Source: JACKEQ01 sp041389565 (lineage in GTDB: Bacteria > Myxococcota_A > UBA796 > GCA-2862545). Taken from it: a DNA stretch of 64,000 nt. Below are positions 7,517 to 16,648 of this stretch, one piece after another. The notes below the pieces were generated by a model. The model was not told the origin of the DNA and did no database searches. It saw only the letters and a program-made list of their open reading frames with translations. Numbering within the stretch: position 1 is the first letter of the stretch; every line of letters starts with the position of its first letter. A program made the translations under genes and the position numbers. The stretch is from the NCBI GenBank assembly GCA_041389565.1, contig JAWKRP010000012.1, forward strand, positions 62,001-126,000, given 5' to 3'.

Positions 7517-7533
7517 CCCGGACATCGTCCGGG
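7517..7533 (-). promoter_or_regulatory. Hairpin in the infC leader
   Basis: CCCGGAC-ATC-GTCCGGG, a 7-bp stem with a 3-nt loop, 33 bases upstream of the infC start codon and within the presumed mRNA leader. No T-run follows, so a structural or regulatory element is more likely than a terminator. Confidence 0.45.
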
Positions 7534-7543
7534 AGCGGGCTTC

Positions 7544-7572
7544 AGTGTAGTGCACGGGCGAGCCTGCGGAAA
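7544..7572 (-). promoter_or_regulatory. Candidate sigma-70 promoter of the infC operon
   Basis: On the minus strand TTTCCG (complement of 7567-7572), 17 bp, then TACACT (complement of 7544-7549), a 4/6 match to the -10 consensus. It would give a leader of about 50 bases containing the hairpin at 7517-7533. Found by eye only. Confidence 0.4.
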
Positions 7573-7701
7573 CCCACCCGTTCAGGGGGGCTCCGCTCGA
7601 CTGCTGCCGTAGTTCCAGGGGACGCCGGGACACCTCTACCACGTCGTTCGTCATGGACGGACAGGCCAGGTATCCAGGGCGTGCTCCAGGAAAGGGTGGA
7701 G

Positions 7702-7773
7702 TAGGCGCGGGCGGGTTCGAACCGCCGACCCCCGCCGTGTCAGGGCGGTGCTCTCCCGCTGAGCTACGCGCCT
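7702..7773 (-). tRNA. tRNA-Val(GAC)
   Basis: A complete cloverleaf on the minus strand: acceptor AGGCGCG/CGCGCCT, D-arm GCTC/GAGC, anticodon stem CCGCC/GGCGG with loop CTGACAC (anticodon GAC), T-arm GGCGG-TTCGAAC-CCGCC, discriminator A. CCA is not encoded. It starts 16 bases after the lipB stop and is probably cotranscribed with the dnaE-lipB run. Confidence 0.95.
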
Positions 7774-7789
7774 GCAGGACGACGAAGTT

Positions 7790-8419
7790 CTAATGACGCC
7801 CGCGAGCGGTGTCAACGGCAGCCAGGAAACGCAGCGCCAGGGGCGTGCAGAACCGCTCTGGACCCACCGACACCCCCAGCTCCGCGGCGCTCGTCAGCCG
7901 CACGCCCTCGATCCCGCACGCCGTGAAGCGTCCGAAGTCGCTCAGGTCTGCCGTGAGGTTCAAGGCGAACCCGTGCATCGACACCCCGCGCCGGAAGTGC
8001 AGCCCGATGGACGCGATCTTGGCCTCCCCCACCCACACCCCCGGAAAACCCTCGCGCCGGCACGCCTGGATCCCCACCTCGTCGAGGGCCCCGACCAGCA
8101 CGTCCTCGACGAGCGACACGAAGGCACGCACGCCGAGCCCGTGACGCCCGATGTCGAGGATGGGGTACCCGACCAGCTGCCCGGGCCCGTGCCACGTGGC
8201 GAGCCCTCCCCGCTCGGTCGGCACCACCGGGATTCCGGCCGCATGCACGCCGGCCAGATCGCCGGCCTCCCTGCGCCCGGTCGTGACGACCGCCGGGTGC
8301 TCGAGCAGCGCGAGCACCTCGCCCGCTTCCCCCGCGATCACGGACTCCCGCCGCGCCCGCTGCCACTCCAGCGCTTCGGTGTAGGGAACGCGCCCGAGCC
8401 AGCGCCACGCCGGGCTCAC
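7790..8419 (-). CDS. lipB: Octanoyl-[ACP]:protein octanoyltransferase LipB
   Basis: A 209-residue LipB of normal length. The octanoyl-binding motif RGGLATWHGPGQLVGYPI, the KIASIGLHFRRGVSMHGFALN segment with the catalytic Lys, and the FTACGIEG motif with the catalytic Cys are all present. LipB moves octanoyl groups from acyl carrier protein to lipoate-dependent enzymes such as pyruvate dehydrogenase. The GTG at 8419 overlaps the upstream stop as GTGA and begins the conserved part, so the longer frame is rejected. lipA is not in the window. Confidence 0.96.
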   Translation of the reverse strand: MSPAWRWLGRVPYTEALEWQRARRESVIAGEAGEVLALLEHPAVVTTGRREAGDLAGVHAAGIPVVPTERGGLATWHGPGQLVGYPILDIGRHGLGVRAFVSLVEDVLVGALDEVGIQACRREGFPGVWVGEAKIASIGLHFRRGVSMHGFALNLTADLSDFGRFTACGIEGVRLTSAAELGVSVGPERFCTPLALRFLAAVDTARGRH

Positions 8420-9153
8420 GGATCGACCACGATCACCACGCGCCCTTCGCCGATCAGGCGCGTCTCGCCGATCACCCCGAGCGTCCGGGCCGCTTCCACA
8501 GGCACGGTGAGCACGCAGCCCTCGGCCGAGGCCACGCGGGACACGAACGCCGAGCTGCCCGCGCGGTCGGCCGCAGGATGCGCGGCATCCGAGACCCACA
8601 CGGCCGGCGCGACCTCAACGGCGGTCTCCACCCACATCCGCCCGTCGTACAGCACCTCTCCGCCCGGCCCCCGCACCTCGGGCGCGAAGCACGGCTCCAC
8701 CTTCAGGCCCCGCGCATCCAGCACGATGCCCGACACCTCGGCTTCCGGACCCGTTCGCGAGCTGGCCATCGCGAGCGACACCGGCTTCAGCAGCTCCACG
8801 AGCGGGAGAGCGCCCGTGATCGTGACGCGCCCGCTCGAGTGGTAGCGATTCTCGATCGCCATCCACCGGCCGATGCGGGGTGCCACCGCCGGCCACAGCT
8901 CGGGCGAGTCGCGCAGGGTGACGAACAGGTCGCCGGGCGCGATGGGGATGCGGTCGGCCGCCGGGCCCATGCCGTCTTCCACGGTTCGCCGGGCGAGCTC
9001 CTCGACGGCCTTCGTGCCCTCCGAGCCGGAGCGCGCGTGGCTCGCCTGCACCTCCAGCCTGAGCTCGGTCCAGTCGATGCGCGCGCCCCCTCCGAGGTCG
9101 GTGACCACGGGCTCGAAGCTGCTCGCCAGCGCCGGGAGGACCAGCAGGATCAT
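8416..9153 (-). CDS. Exported LPP20-like protein
   Basis: A 245-residue protein with a short signal peptide (MILLVLPALASSFEP) and an LPP20/FlgT-like architecture: a 'DWTELRLEVQASHA' strand, a long helix with EGTKAVEELARR, then SGIVLDARGLKVEPCFAPEV and a C-terminal RVVIVVDP strand. The 'IVLDARGL.VEP.FAP' block is typical of periplasmic proteins of this group. No lipobox Cys is seen. The ATG at 9153 overlaps the dnaE stop as ATGA, and its own stop overlaps the lipB start as GTGA. Its role is not known; the family is associated with envelope or flagellar periplasmic structures. Confidence 0.75.
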   Translation of the reverse strand: MILLVLPALASSFEPVVTDLGGGARIDWTELRLEVQASHARSGSEGTKAVEELARRTVEDGMGPAADRIPIAPGDLFVTLRDSPELWPAVAPRIGRWMAIENRYHSSGRVTITGALPLVELLKPVSLAMASSRTGPEAEVSGIVLDARGLKVEPCFAPEVRGPGGEVLYDGRMWVETAVEVAPAVWVSDAAHPAADRAGSSAFVSRVASAEGCVLTVPVEAARTLGVIGETRLIGEGRVVIVVDP

Positions 9154-12100
9154 CGGAGGCTCACCACGCTGCGCCCGAAGAGTGCGTTCACGCGCTCCTC
9201 CATCTGGGCGGAAGGCTCGATCGGGAGCTCCGGGAGGCGCAACTCCACTTCCCAGCGGTCGTCCTGGACCACGAGGCGCGCCCGGCATCCTCCGCGATGA
9301 CCCGCCAGGATCTCGCGCAGCGGCTCGAGGCGGTCGGCGAGCAGCTCGCCCTTCTCGACGCGGAACCACACCTCGCCCGTGGTGCGCGCGCGGACCTCGC
9401 TCAGCGGCTCGCACGAGCTGACCCGGATCTGCGGCTCCTCGCGGCGCGTGTCGACCGATCCGGTCACGAGCACGGGCTCCCCCGCCATCACGGCCCGCTG
9501 GGACGTGCTCCACACCTCGGGGCTGAACACGCACTCGATGGTGGCGCCGGGCTCTTCCAGCACCACGAACGCCATCTTGTCGCCCGAGCGGGTCTTCATG
9601 ATGCGCGACTCGCCGACGAGCCCGAGGATGCGGACCTCGTCGCGGGTGCGGGGGTCGAGCGACACGATGGTGGTGGTCGCATACCGCGTCACGTCGCTCT
9701 CGTGCGCCTGCATCGGGTGCCCGGTGAGATAGAGCCCGAGCACCTCGCGCTCGTACCCGAGGCGCAGCGAGAGCGGCCACTTGATGCGCTCGGGGAACCG
9801 GAAGTCCTCCGGGCGCGACTTCGGGGCCATCGCAGCGAACAGGCTCGTCTGACCGGCCGCTTCGTCTTCCTGGCGACGGACCGCGATCTGGACGGCGGCC
9901 TCGATCCCGTCGTACAGCGTGCTGCGGTTCATGCCGAAGCAGTCGAGAGCCCCCGCCTTCACGAGGTTCTCGAGCACCCGCTTGTTGACGCGCTTGTAGT
10001 CGAGCGCCTCGAAGAACGCGAAGGCGCTCCGGAAGTGGCCCTTGCACTTCGCGCGTGCGTCCAGCACGGCTTCGATGGCCCCCTCCCCCACGTTCTTCAC
10101 CGCGGCGAGCCCGAACCGGATGACCTCGACCGTGCGGCCGTCCTCGACCGGGCGATCGGCCGGCTTCGGCACGCTGAAGTGCCGCATGCTGTGGTTCACG
10201 CAGACCGGCTCGATGCGGATGTCGGCCTTTCGGCAGTCGGTGACGTACAGCAGCACCTTGTCGGTGTTCGCCGCTTCGATCGTCATCAACGCGGCCATGT
10301 ACTCCGGGCGGTAGTGCGCCTTGAGGTACGCCGTCTGGTAGCTGATCCACCCGTACGCAGCGGAGTGGGCCTTGTTGAACCCGTACGCCGCGAACTTCGC
10401 CATCAGGTCGAAGATGTCGGACGCGATGGTCTCGTCGATGCCGTTGTCGACCGAGCCGGACACGAAGCGGTTCCGCTGCTTGTCCATCTCGTCGGCGTTC
10501 TTCTTGCCCATCGCGCGACGGAGCAGGTCGGCTTCACCCAGCGAGTAGCCCGCCATCACCTGGGCGATCTGCATGACCTGCTCCTGGTAGATGATGGTGC
10601 CGTACGTGCTCTTGAGCAGCGGCTCGAGGATCGGGAGCGCGTAGCTGACCTCGCGCCGCCCGTGCTTCCGCTCCACGAAGTCGGTGGTCATGCCCGACTG
10701 GAGCGGGCCCGGACGGTACAGCGCCACGAGCGCGACCATGTCGTCGATGACGCTGGGCTTCAGATCCGTGAGCAGGTTCCGCATGCCCGACGACTCGAGC
10801 TGGAACACGCCCAGCGCGTCGCCCTCTTCGAGCATCTTGTAGGTCTTGTCGTCATCGTCCGGGATCAGCGCCATGTCGAGCGTGATCCCGTGGTTCTCGG
10901 CGACGAACTTCACCGCGTCGCGGATCTGGTCGAGCGTCTTCAGACCCAGGAAGTCGAACTTGATGAGCCCGATGCTCTCCGCGGACTTCATGTCGTACTG
11001 GACGACCGGACCGCCCTCGGGCTCGTCGCGGTACAGCGGGGCGTACTCGACCAGCGGACGGTCCGCGATCACGACCCCTGCGGCGTGCACGCCGGTCTGG
11101 CGCATCGTTCCCTCGACCGCGAGCGCGATGTCGAGCACGCGCCGCACCTTCGGGTCGCCGTCGCGCATCCGGCGCAGGAGCTCGACCTGCTCGAGCGCGT
11201 CGTCGAGGGTGGTGCCCAGGGCTTCGGGCACGAGCTTCGCGATGCGGTCGGCCTCGCCGAAGTTCAGGTCGAGCACACGAGCCACGTCGCGCACCGCGGC
11301 CTTCGCCTTCAGCGTGCCGTACGTGATGATCTGGCTCACATACTCCGTGCCGTACTTCGCCCGGACGTGCTCGATCGCCTCTTCCCGCCGGTCCTGGCAG
11401 AAGTCGACGTCGATGTCGGGCATCGACACGCGCTCGGGGTTCAGGAACCGCTCGAACACCAATCCGAACCGGACCGGATCGATGTCGACGATGCGCATGG
11501 CCCATGCCGCCACGCTCCCCGCGGCCGAGCCTCGCCCGGGACCCACCGGGATCTCGTTGTCCTTCGACCAGTTGATGAACTCGGCGACGATGAGGAGGTA
11601 CGCCGGGAAGCCCATCTGGAGCACGACGTCGAGCTCGTACTCGAGCTGCTTCCAGTACTCGGCGGCATCGTGCGCGATGTGCGCGTCGGCGAGCGTCTTC
11701 AGGCGGAGCGTGAGCCCCTCGCGCGCGTACCACCGGAAGTACCCCGCGATGTTCCCGGCCCCTTCGGGACGCGGTGGGATCTCGACCTCGGGGTCGGGCA
11801 GGCCGTAGTCACGGGGCGGTGGGAACGCCCGGTAGAAGTACGCCCAGTTGGCGTCGGTGTCGGCCCCCTCCCCCGTGTCGGGCGGCGTGGTGGCCGGGAA
11901 GTGGTAGGTGTCGAAGTCGAACTTGAAGTTGCAGCGCTCGGCGATCTCGACGGTGCGATCGAGCGCCGCACGGTCGTTCGGGAACAGCGCTTCGAGCTCG
12001 GCTTCCGTCTTCAGCCACGCCTGGTCGGTCGGGCTGACCACCCGCTGGTCGCCTGCGAGCGATCCACCCGTGCTGATCGTGTTGAGGACCTCGAGGACCG

Positions 12101-12743
12101 CCGCGTCTTCGGGCTTCAGGTAGTGGACCGCGTTCGTGACCACCGTGGGGAGCCCGGTCTCACGGGCGATCTCGCGGATCTGCTCGTTGACCTCGGCCTG
12201 GCCGTCGAGCCCGAGATCGCACAGCTCCAGGAACAGGTTGCCCTCGGGCACCCGCTCGCGGAGGGCGGCGAGGCGGTCGAGCGCCAGCGCGCGGTCGCCC
12301 TTTGCGAGCGCCTTGCCGAGCGGGCCCTTCAGACCGCTCGTGAGGAAGATCAGCCCGTCGCTGTGGGCTCCGATGCCCTCGAGGTCGACGCGGGGCTTGT
12401 ACTGGAGCCCGTCGAAGATGGCCGAGGTGATGAGCCAGCACAGGTTCTGGTAGCCCGTGTGGTTCTCGATCAGCGCGATGAGCTGGTAGCCGCCTTCGAT
12501 CCCCTCGGGGTCGCGGTAGTCGACGCCCTCCGGCTGCACGAACAGCTCGGTGCCGAGCACCGCCTTGATGCCGGCGCCCTTGCACGCCTTGTAGAACGCG
12601 ACCGCACCGTACAGGTTGCCGCTGTCGGTGAGCGCGAGCGCGGGCATCCCCATCGCCGCAGCGCTCTTGGCGAGCGCACCGACCGTGGCGGTTCCATCGA
12701 GGATGGAGAACTGCGAGTGGGTGTGGAGGTGGACGAAGGCCAT
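9150..12743 (-). CDS. dnaE: DNA polymerase III subunit alpha
   Basis: A 1197-residue DnaE1-type replicative polymerase. The N-terminal PHP domain starts MAFVHLHTHSQFSILDG. The catalytic palm carries PDIDVDF near residue 442 (two of the metal-binding Asp) and the GPGRGSAAGS motif upstream. QTGVHAAGVVIAD, the helix-hairpin-helix and an OB-fold near the C-terminus follow. It synthesises both strands at the replication fork. It lies 19 bases after yjbQ and is coupled by ATGA to the LPP20-like gene, so it is inside an operon of envelope and metabolic genes rather than near dnaA/dnaN. Confidence 0.98.
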   Translation of the reverse strand: MAFVHLHTHSQFSILDGTATVGALAKSAAAMGMPALALTDSGNLYGAVAFYKACKGAGIKAVLGTELFVQPEGVDYRDPEGIEGGYQLIALIENHTGYQNLCWLITSAIFDGLQYKPRVDLEGIGAHSDGLIFLTSGLKGPLGKALAKGDRALALDRLAALRERVPEGNLFLELCDLGLDGQAEVNEQIREIARETGLPTVVTNAVHYLKPEDAAVLEVLNTISTGGSLAGDQRVVSPTDQAWLKTEAELEALFPNDRAALDRTVEIAERCNFKFDFDTYHFPATTPPDTGEGADTDANWAYFYRAFPPPRDYGLPDPEVEIPPRPEGAGNIAGYFRWYAREGLTLRLKTLADAHIAHDAAEYWKQLEYELDVVLQMGFPAYLLIVAEFINWSKDNEIPVGPGRGSAAGSVAAWAMRIVDIDPVRFGLVFERFLNPERVSMPDIDVDFCQDRREEAIEHVRAKYGTEYVSQIITYGTLKAKAAVRDVARVLDLNFGEADRIAKLVPEALGTTLDDALEQVELLRRMRDGDPKVRRVLDIALAVEGTMRQTGVHAAGVVIADRPLVEYAPLYRDEPEGGPVVQYDMKSAESIGLIKFDFLGLKTLDQIRDAVKFVAENHGITLDMALIPDDDDKTYKMLEEGDALGVFQLESSGMRNLLTDLKPSVIDDMVALVALYRPGPLQSGMTTDFVERKHGRREVSYALPILEPLLKSTYGTIIYQEQVMQIAQVMAGYSLGEADLLRRAMGKKNADEMDKQRNRFVSGSVDNGIDETIASDIFDLMAKFAAYGFNKAHSAAYGWISYQTAYLKAHYRPEYMAALMTIEAANTDKVLLYVTDCRKADIRIEPVCVNHSMRHFSVPKPADRPVEDGRTVEVIRFGLAAVKNVGEGAIEAVLDARAKCKGHFRSAFAFFEALDYKRVNKRVLENLVKAGALDCFGMNRSTLYDGIEAAVQIAVRRQEDEAAGQTSLFAAMAPKSRPEDFRFPERIKWPLSLRLGYEREVLGLYLTGHPMQAHESDVTRYATTTIVSLDPRTRDEVRILGLVGESRIMKTRSGDKMAFVVLEEPGATIECVFSPEVWSTSQRAVMAGEPVLVTGSVDTRREEPQIRVSSCEPLSEVRARTTGEVWFRVEKGELLADRLEPLREILAGHRGGCRARLVVQDDRWEVELRLPELPIEPSAQMEERVNALFGRSVVSLR

Positions 12744-12762
12744 GGAGGTCCGGGATAACCGC

Positions 12763-13170
12763 TCAGAACACCGTGACGATCAGCCGGCGCTCGTGGACCG
12801 CGTGGCGGTGCTCGAACAGGTAGATCGCCTGCCACGTACCGAGCGCGAGCCGACCGGATCGCACGGGCACCAGCAGGGCGGGCTGCGTCAGCGCGGCACG
12901 GATGTGGGCAGGCATGTCGTCGGGGCCCTCCATCGAGTGCCGGTAGGCGGGATCGCCGTCGGGCACGTGCTTCGCGAACCAGTCCTCGAGATCGCGCAGC
13001 ACGTCGGGGTCGGCGTTCTCCTGGATCACGAGCGACGCCGACGTGTGCTGCAGGAACAGGTGGCACAGCCCTTCGGTGACTCCGCTGGCGAGCACCACGT
13101 CGGCGACCTCGGAGGTGATGTCGTGCAGGCCCCGGCGTGCGGCCGGGAGGCTCAGGGTGGCGGTGTTCAC
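12763..13170 (-). CDS. YjbQ/UPF0047 family protein
   Basis: A 135-residue YjbQ-family protein of normal size. Family blocks: LHDITSEVADVVLASGV, LFLQHTSASLVIQENADPDV with the conserved HTSAS, EGPDDMPAHIRAAL, and a C-terminal LGTWQAIYLFEHR. Some members have thiamine-phosphate synthase activity in vitro; the general cellular role is not settled. The GTG at 13170 overlaps the upstream globin-like gene's stop as GTGA. Confidence 0.92.
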   Translation of the reverse strand: MNTATLSLPAARRGLHDITSEVADVVLASGVTEGLCHLFLQHTSASLVIQENADPDVLRDLEDWFAKHVPDGDPAYRHSMEGPDDMPAHIRAALTQPALLVPVRSGRLALGTWQAIYLFEHRHAVHERRLIVTVF

Positions 13171-13529
13171 TCGGTCTCCGGGAGGATGCAGTCGGTTCCG
13201 TCCGTCAGGGCGGGCTCGAGCTTGCGGTCGTGTTCGATCCAGGCCGCGATGACGGCCGGATCCACCTGGTGTTCTTCCAGCACGGTGCGCAGGAGGGCCA
13301 GGCGCCGGCGGAACTGACCCGCATTGATGCGCATCGCGCGGTGCAGCGGACCGATCGGACGCCCCGTGTACGAACCCGTGCCCAGCACGTGCTTGCGAGC
13401 GAGCTCCAGCTCGTGGGCGGTGACGCGCGCCTGGTCCTTCCCGTCGAACCGGAAGCCGATGATCAGGTCGCGGAACATCCGGTCGACGAACGTCTCGACC
13501 ACTGCGGCCAGCGTGGGCTCGTCCATCAT
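13167..13529 (-). CDS. Truncated-hemoglobin-like protein
   Basis: A 120-residue protein matching the truncated globin pattern: a B/C-helix region (VETFVDRMFRDL), a KDQARVTAHELELARKH E-helix region, GTGSYTGRPIGPLHRAMRIN with a likely proximal (F8) His63, then GQFRRRLALLRTVL. The E-helix His is present in TAHE. The 22-residue tail (…CILPETE) is unique. Truncated globins bind O2, NO or redox ligands. It is coupled to its neighbours by ATGA (upstream transglycosylase) and GTGA (yjbQ). The assignment is by pattern, so a heme-free relative is possible. Confidence 0.72.
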   Translation of the reverse strand: MMDEPTLAAVVETFVDRMFRDLIIGFRFDGKDQARVTAHELELARKHVLGTGSYTGRPIGPLHRAMRINAGQFRRRLALLRTVLEEHQVDPAVIAAWIEHDRKLEPALTDGTDCILPETE

Positions 13530-15805
13530 CCGCCCGGCTGCATGTGGTGATTGAAGGCCGACAGGTTCTCCGCGAACGGGGTGCCATCGTCGATGAACCA
13601 GCGGTACGTCTGCCACGTGCCCATCACCCGCTTCACGTAGCCGCGGGTCTCCCGGAACGGGATGCGCTCCACGAACTCGTCGGTGGGCACGTTCCCCCAC
13701 TCGCCCTTCCACTGGGTGACCCGCGCGGGCCCCGCGTTGTAGCCGGCGAGCGCGCAGTACGGGCTGTCGTCGAGCTGCTTGAACACGGCCTCGAGGTAGC
13801 GCGCGCCGATCTCGAGGTTCTTCTCGGGGATGAACAGCTCGGTCATCGTGACCTTCTTGCCGAGCCATCCGGCGGTCTGCGTGGCGGTGGCGGGCATCAG
13901 CTGCGACAGCCCGCGCGCCCCCGCAAAGCTCACGATCTTCCGGTTGAAGTTGCTCTCCTCGCGCACGAGCGAGTGGAACAGGCGGGCTTCGTAGCGCTCG
14001 TACGGCTTCGAGGCGGCCGCGACCTCCGCCCAGTACCGATCCGGGTAGGCCACGCGGATCACGGCGCGCTCCCCCTCTCCGAGCGAGCCCACCGGATGGG
14101 ATCGGATCCAGCCCCGGAAGTCTTCGTGCGCCAGCAGCCAGTCGCCCGACAGGATCCGGAGCTCCGTGAGCCACGCCTTCTCGTCGGGCAGCAGCTCGGC
14201 CTCCCAGCGATCCCACTCCGCACGCGCCTCGAGGGTCAGACCGAGCCGTGCCAGTGCGGCTCCGTGCTGGATGCCCTCGTGATCGAGCAGCTCCTGCCGA
14301 ACCGACCACGGACGCTCGATCGCGTCGCGCTCGCCGCGCTTCTGCAGTGGAGCGAGCACCTCCGGAGCGACCTCCTTCAGCCGGGCAGCCGCCAGGATGG
14401 CGTAGAAGCTGAACGGACGCTCTTCGAGCAGCGCCTTCCACCCGGCCACCGCCGCGTCACGACCCTTCGGATCGGGCGTGCTGGGCGCATCCACGTTCGG
14501 GTACAGGGCCCACCGGGCGTCCCAGTAGCGCCCGGCATCGACGTGCTCCGCGTCGACGGACACGTCCAGCGCACCGAGCCTGCGCGCGATGGCCCGCGCT
14601 TCGTCGGTCTTCTTCTCGAGGTACAGCGACCAGGCGAGCCGCCACGTGGCCTCCGCGGCCGTGTCGCCGTTCGGGAAGTGTTCGAGAGCCGCGCGCCACT
14701 CCTTCTGGGCCCCAGGGAGGTCTTCGCCTTCGAGCAGCGAGATGCCCGCGTGGGTGTGCCCGTCGTCGGCCATCGAGTGCTTCGGGTACAGCGCGGGGAT
14801 CTGGCGGAACGTCGCCGCCGACTCCGCGAACTGGCGCTTCCGGAACTGCGCCGTGCCGATCAGGTACAGCGACTGCGCCCCGTAGCCCTCGTCGGCCTCG
14901 ACGCAGCGCGTGCCCGCATCCTGGAAGGCCGCGATGGCGTTGGTGAGCTCGTTCTTCTTGTAGTAGCTGCGCCCCTTCACGTAGAGCGCGCGGCACACGG
15001 CCAGCGTGTCGCCCGTGGCAGGCACGTTCCCGGCGGCCTCGATCGCGCCCCCCCAGTCGCGTGCCGCCATCCAGCGCTCGGCGCGGAGCGACCACTCGTC
15101 GGGAGTCGGCTTGTAGGACGCCTTCGCCGGATAGGACCCGAGCAGGCGGGACGCCTCGGCGGCCTCCGGAGCGGTCGGGTAGTGCGTCCACAGGCGCCGG
15201 AGGTACGGGTACGCGGCGTCGCTCCCGGGACCGGTGTGGTACGCCAGAGCCAGCAGCGCGAGCGCATTCCCGGCCGCTGGGTCCGGACGGCTGGCGATGG
15301 CTTCGAACACCTCGTTCGCTTCGGCGGTGCGCTCGAGCTCCTTCAGGGTCTGCGCACGGAGCACGGCCGCGCGCGGATACACGGCCGAGTCGACCGGAAC
15401 GCGCGACAGGGCCTCGAGCGCTTCGACCTCCTTCCCGTCGGCGTGCAGGACCTCCCCGACCACGAGATCGACGTAGGGCGGCGGCACCGTCACGATGCCC
15501 TCGAGCTTCGGCAGCAGCGGCACGGCCTTCTCGGGCTGGTCGATCCGCACCAACGCCCAGGCTTCGAGGAACGCGGCCTCCTGCTTGCCCGCGATGTCGA
15601 GGTGGGCGTCGCTCTTGCGCAGCGCATCGACCAGCGCGCGCCAGTCACGGTCGTTCAGGGCGTCTTGCACGGGTGCGGTGAGCACCGGGCTCACGCGCCG
15701 ATAGCTGGGCCCCACGAGGGTGAGGGCCGGAGTTTCGTCCATCCCGGCGGGGGTCTCCGGAGATGGAGCGACACCCGACGCGAGCGCGGTGAGGAACAGG
15801 AGCAT
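13526..15805 (-). CDS. Soluble lytic murein transglycosylase with TPR-like repeats
   Basis: A 759-residue exported protein. It has a short signal peptide (MLLFLTALASGVAPS). From about 60 to 590 it is an alpha-helical TPR-type superhelix resembling the ring of Slt70, with repeats such as GYGAQSLYLIGTAQFRKRQF and ATWRLAWSLYLEKK. From about 600 the SLT domain has LVREESNFNRKIVS with the catalytic Glu (E617), GARGLSQLMPATA, ALAGYNAGPARV and the C-terminal FRETRGYVKRV. It cleaves peptidoglycan between MurNAc and GlcNAc. It is the first gene of the minus-strand run coupled to the globin gene by ATGA. Confidence 0.93.
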   Translation of the reverse strand: MLLFLTALASGVAPSPETPAGMDETPALTLVGPSYRRVSPVLTAPVQDALNDRDWRALVDALRKSDAHLDIAGKQEAAFLEAWALVRIDQPEKAVPLLPKLEGIVTVPPPYVDLVVGEVLHADGKEVEALEALSRVPVDSAVYPRAAVLRAQTLKELERTAEANEVFEAIASRPDPAAGNALALLALAYHTGPGSDAAYPYLRRLWTHYPTAPEAAEASRLLGSYPAKASYKPTPDEWSLRAERWMAARDWGGAIEAAGNVPATGDTLAVCRALYVKGRSYYKKNELTNAIAAFQDAGTRCVEADEGYGAQSLYLIGTAQFRKRQFAESAATFRQIPALYPKHSMADDGHTHAGISLLEGEDLPGAQKEWRAALEHFPNGDTAAEATWRLAWSLYLEKKTDEARAIARRLGALDVSVDAEHVDAGRYWDARWALYPNVDAPSTPDPKGRDAAVAGWKALLEERPFSFYAILAAARLKEVAPEVLAPLQKRGERDAIERPWSVRQELLDHEGIQHGAALARLGLTLEARAEWDRWEAELLPDEKAWLTELRILSGDWLLAHEDFRGWIRSHPVGSLGEGERAVIRVAYPDRYWAEVAAASKPYERYEARLFHSLVREESNFNRKIVSFAGARGLSQLMPATATQTAGWLGKKVTMTELFIPEKNLEIGARYLEAVFKQLDDSPYCALAGYNAGPARVTQWKGEWGNVPTDEFVERIPFRETRGYVKRVMGTWQTYRWFIDDGTPFAENLSAFNHHMQPGG

Positions 15806-15937
15806 GGAGAGCGAACCGAGGTGGGGGTACAGGAGAGGAACCCGCGTGGGAAGCGGATGTCACTGTCATATCGTGTCAATGGCGTCAGGTCGGGCCGGGT
15901 TGGCGCGTATGTCGAACACAGGGAGGCCAGCGTGTCC

Positions 15938-16594
15938 ATGAACCGTTCCCAGTGGACCCAGATCGCAGGGCTCGCCGTCATCGGCGTGCTCGCCGTGCTG
16001 TTCTGGGACTCCCCGGTGCTCTGGCCGATCAAGGTGCTGGTCGTGTTCTTCCACGAGCTCGGCCACGCGTTCGCGGCGGTCGCCACGGGCGGATCGGTCG
16101 TGGGCATCGAGCTGTCGCCGCAGCAGGGCGGGCTCACGAAGACCCTCGGCGGCCTGCGCTTCTTCGTACTGTCGGCGGGCTACCTCGGCTCGCTCGCGTT
16201 CGGGGTCCTGTGGCTGTTCCTGGGTCGCACGCCCCGCCGTGCGCGTATCGGCCTGTGGCTGCTCGCGCTCGTGTTGCTCGGGGCCACCAGCTGGTGGGTC
16301 CGCCCGCTCGTGAGCTTCGGCTTCGGCTTCGCCGTGCTCGCGAGCCTCGCCGCGCTGGTGCTCGCCCGGTACGCGCCGTCGGAGGTCAGCCAGTGGGTGC
16401 TGCGCGCGCTCGGCGTGTTCAGCGTGCTCTACGCGGTGTGGGACATCCGCGACGACGTGCTCTCGCGGGCCGGTTCCGTGTCCGACGCCACGATGCTCGC
16501 CGAGATCACGTTCATCCCGGGCCCGGTCTGGGGTGTCGTGTGGCTCGCCGTCGGCATCGGCACCCTGTTCGCGCTCCGGAAGTGGCTCATCTGA
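15938..16594 (+). CDS. M50B-family membrane metalloprotease-like protein
   Basis: A 218-residue integral membrane protein matching the Peptidase_M50B family. The zinc motif HELGH lies at about residue 38-42 within a membrane segment, followed by the family blocks VVGIELSPQQGGLTKTLGG and FFVLSAGYLGS. About five further hydrophobic helices follow. No NPDG-type second motif was seen, as is usual for M50B. GGGAGG at 15921-15926 is 11 bases from this ATG and 5 bases from an in-frame GTG at 15932, so the protein may have two more residues. Its substrate is unknown. Confidence 0.85.
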   Translation: MNRSQWTQIAGLAVIGVLAVLFWDSPVLWPIKVLVVFFHELGHAFAAVATGGSVVGIELSPQQGGLTKTLGGLRFFVLSAGYLGSLAFGVLWLFLGRTPRRARIGLWLLALVLLGATSWWVRPLVSFGFGFAVLASLAALVLARYAPSEVSQWVLRALGVFSVLYAVWDIRDDVLSRAGSVSDATMLAEITFIPGPVWGVVWLAVGIGTLFALRKWLI

Positions 16595-16597
16595 GAG

Positions 16598-16646
16598 CTC
16601 ACGGACCGTCCCTGCGGGCCCTCGGGACTCACGGACCGTCCCTGCG
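16598..16646. repeat. Convergent-junction repeat, copy A (30-bp unit, 1.6 copies)
   Basis: A 30-bp unit starting CTCACGGACCGTCCCTGCGG and ending GCCCTCGGGA is followed by a second, partial unit (period exactly 30 bp). GTCCC and GGGAC within it form an inverted pair. It fills the gap between the stop codons of the convergent M50B and DUF4340 genes. Near-identical copies lie at 22207-22254 and 45633-45668. Confidence 0.85.
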
Positions 16647-16648
16647 CG

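Noticed and set aside
9297..12758. A 1153-residue open frame opposite dnaE
   Set aside because: Codon-position mirror of a high-GC gene; the product is Arg/Val/Leu/Asp low-complexity and the sense strand is unmistakable dnaE.
13544..15931. Long N-terminal extension of the M50B frame
   Set aside because: It is antisense to the transglycosylase; the real start has a GGGAGG box and opens the conserved membrane domain.
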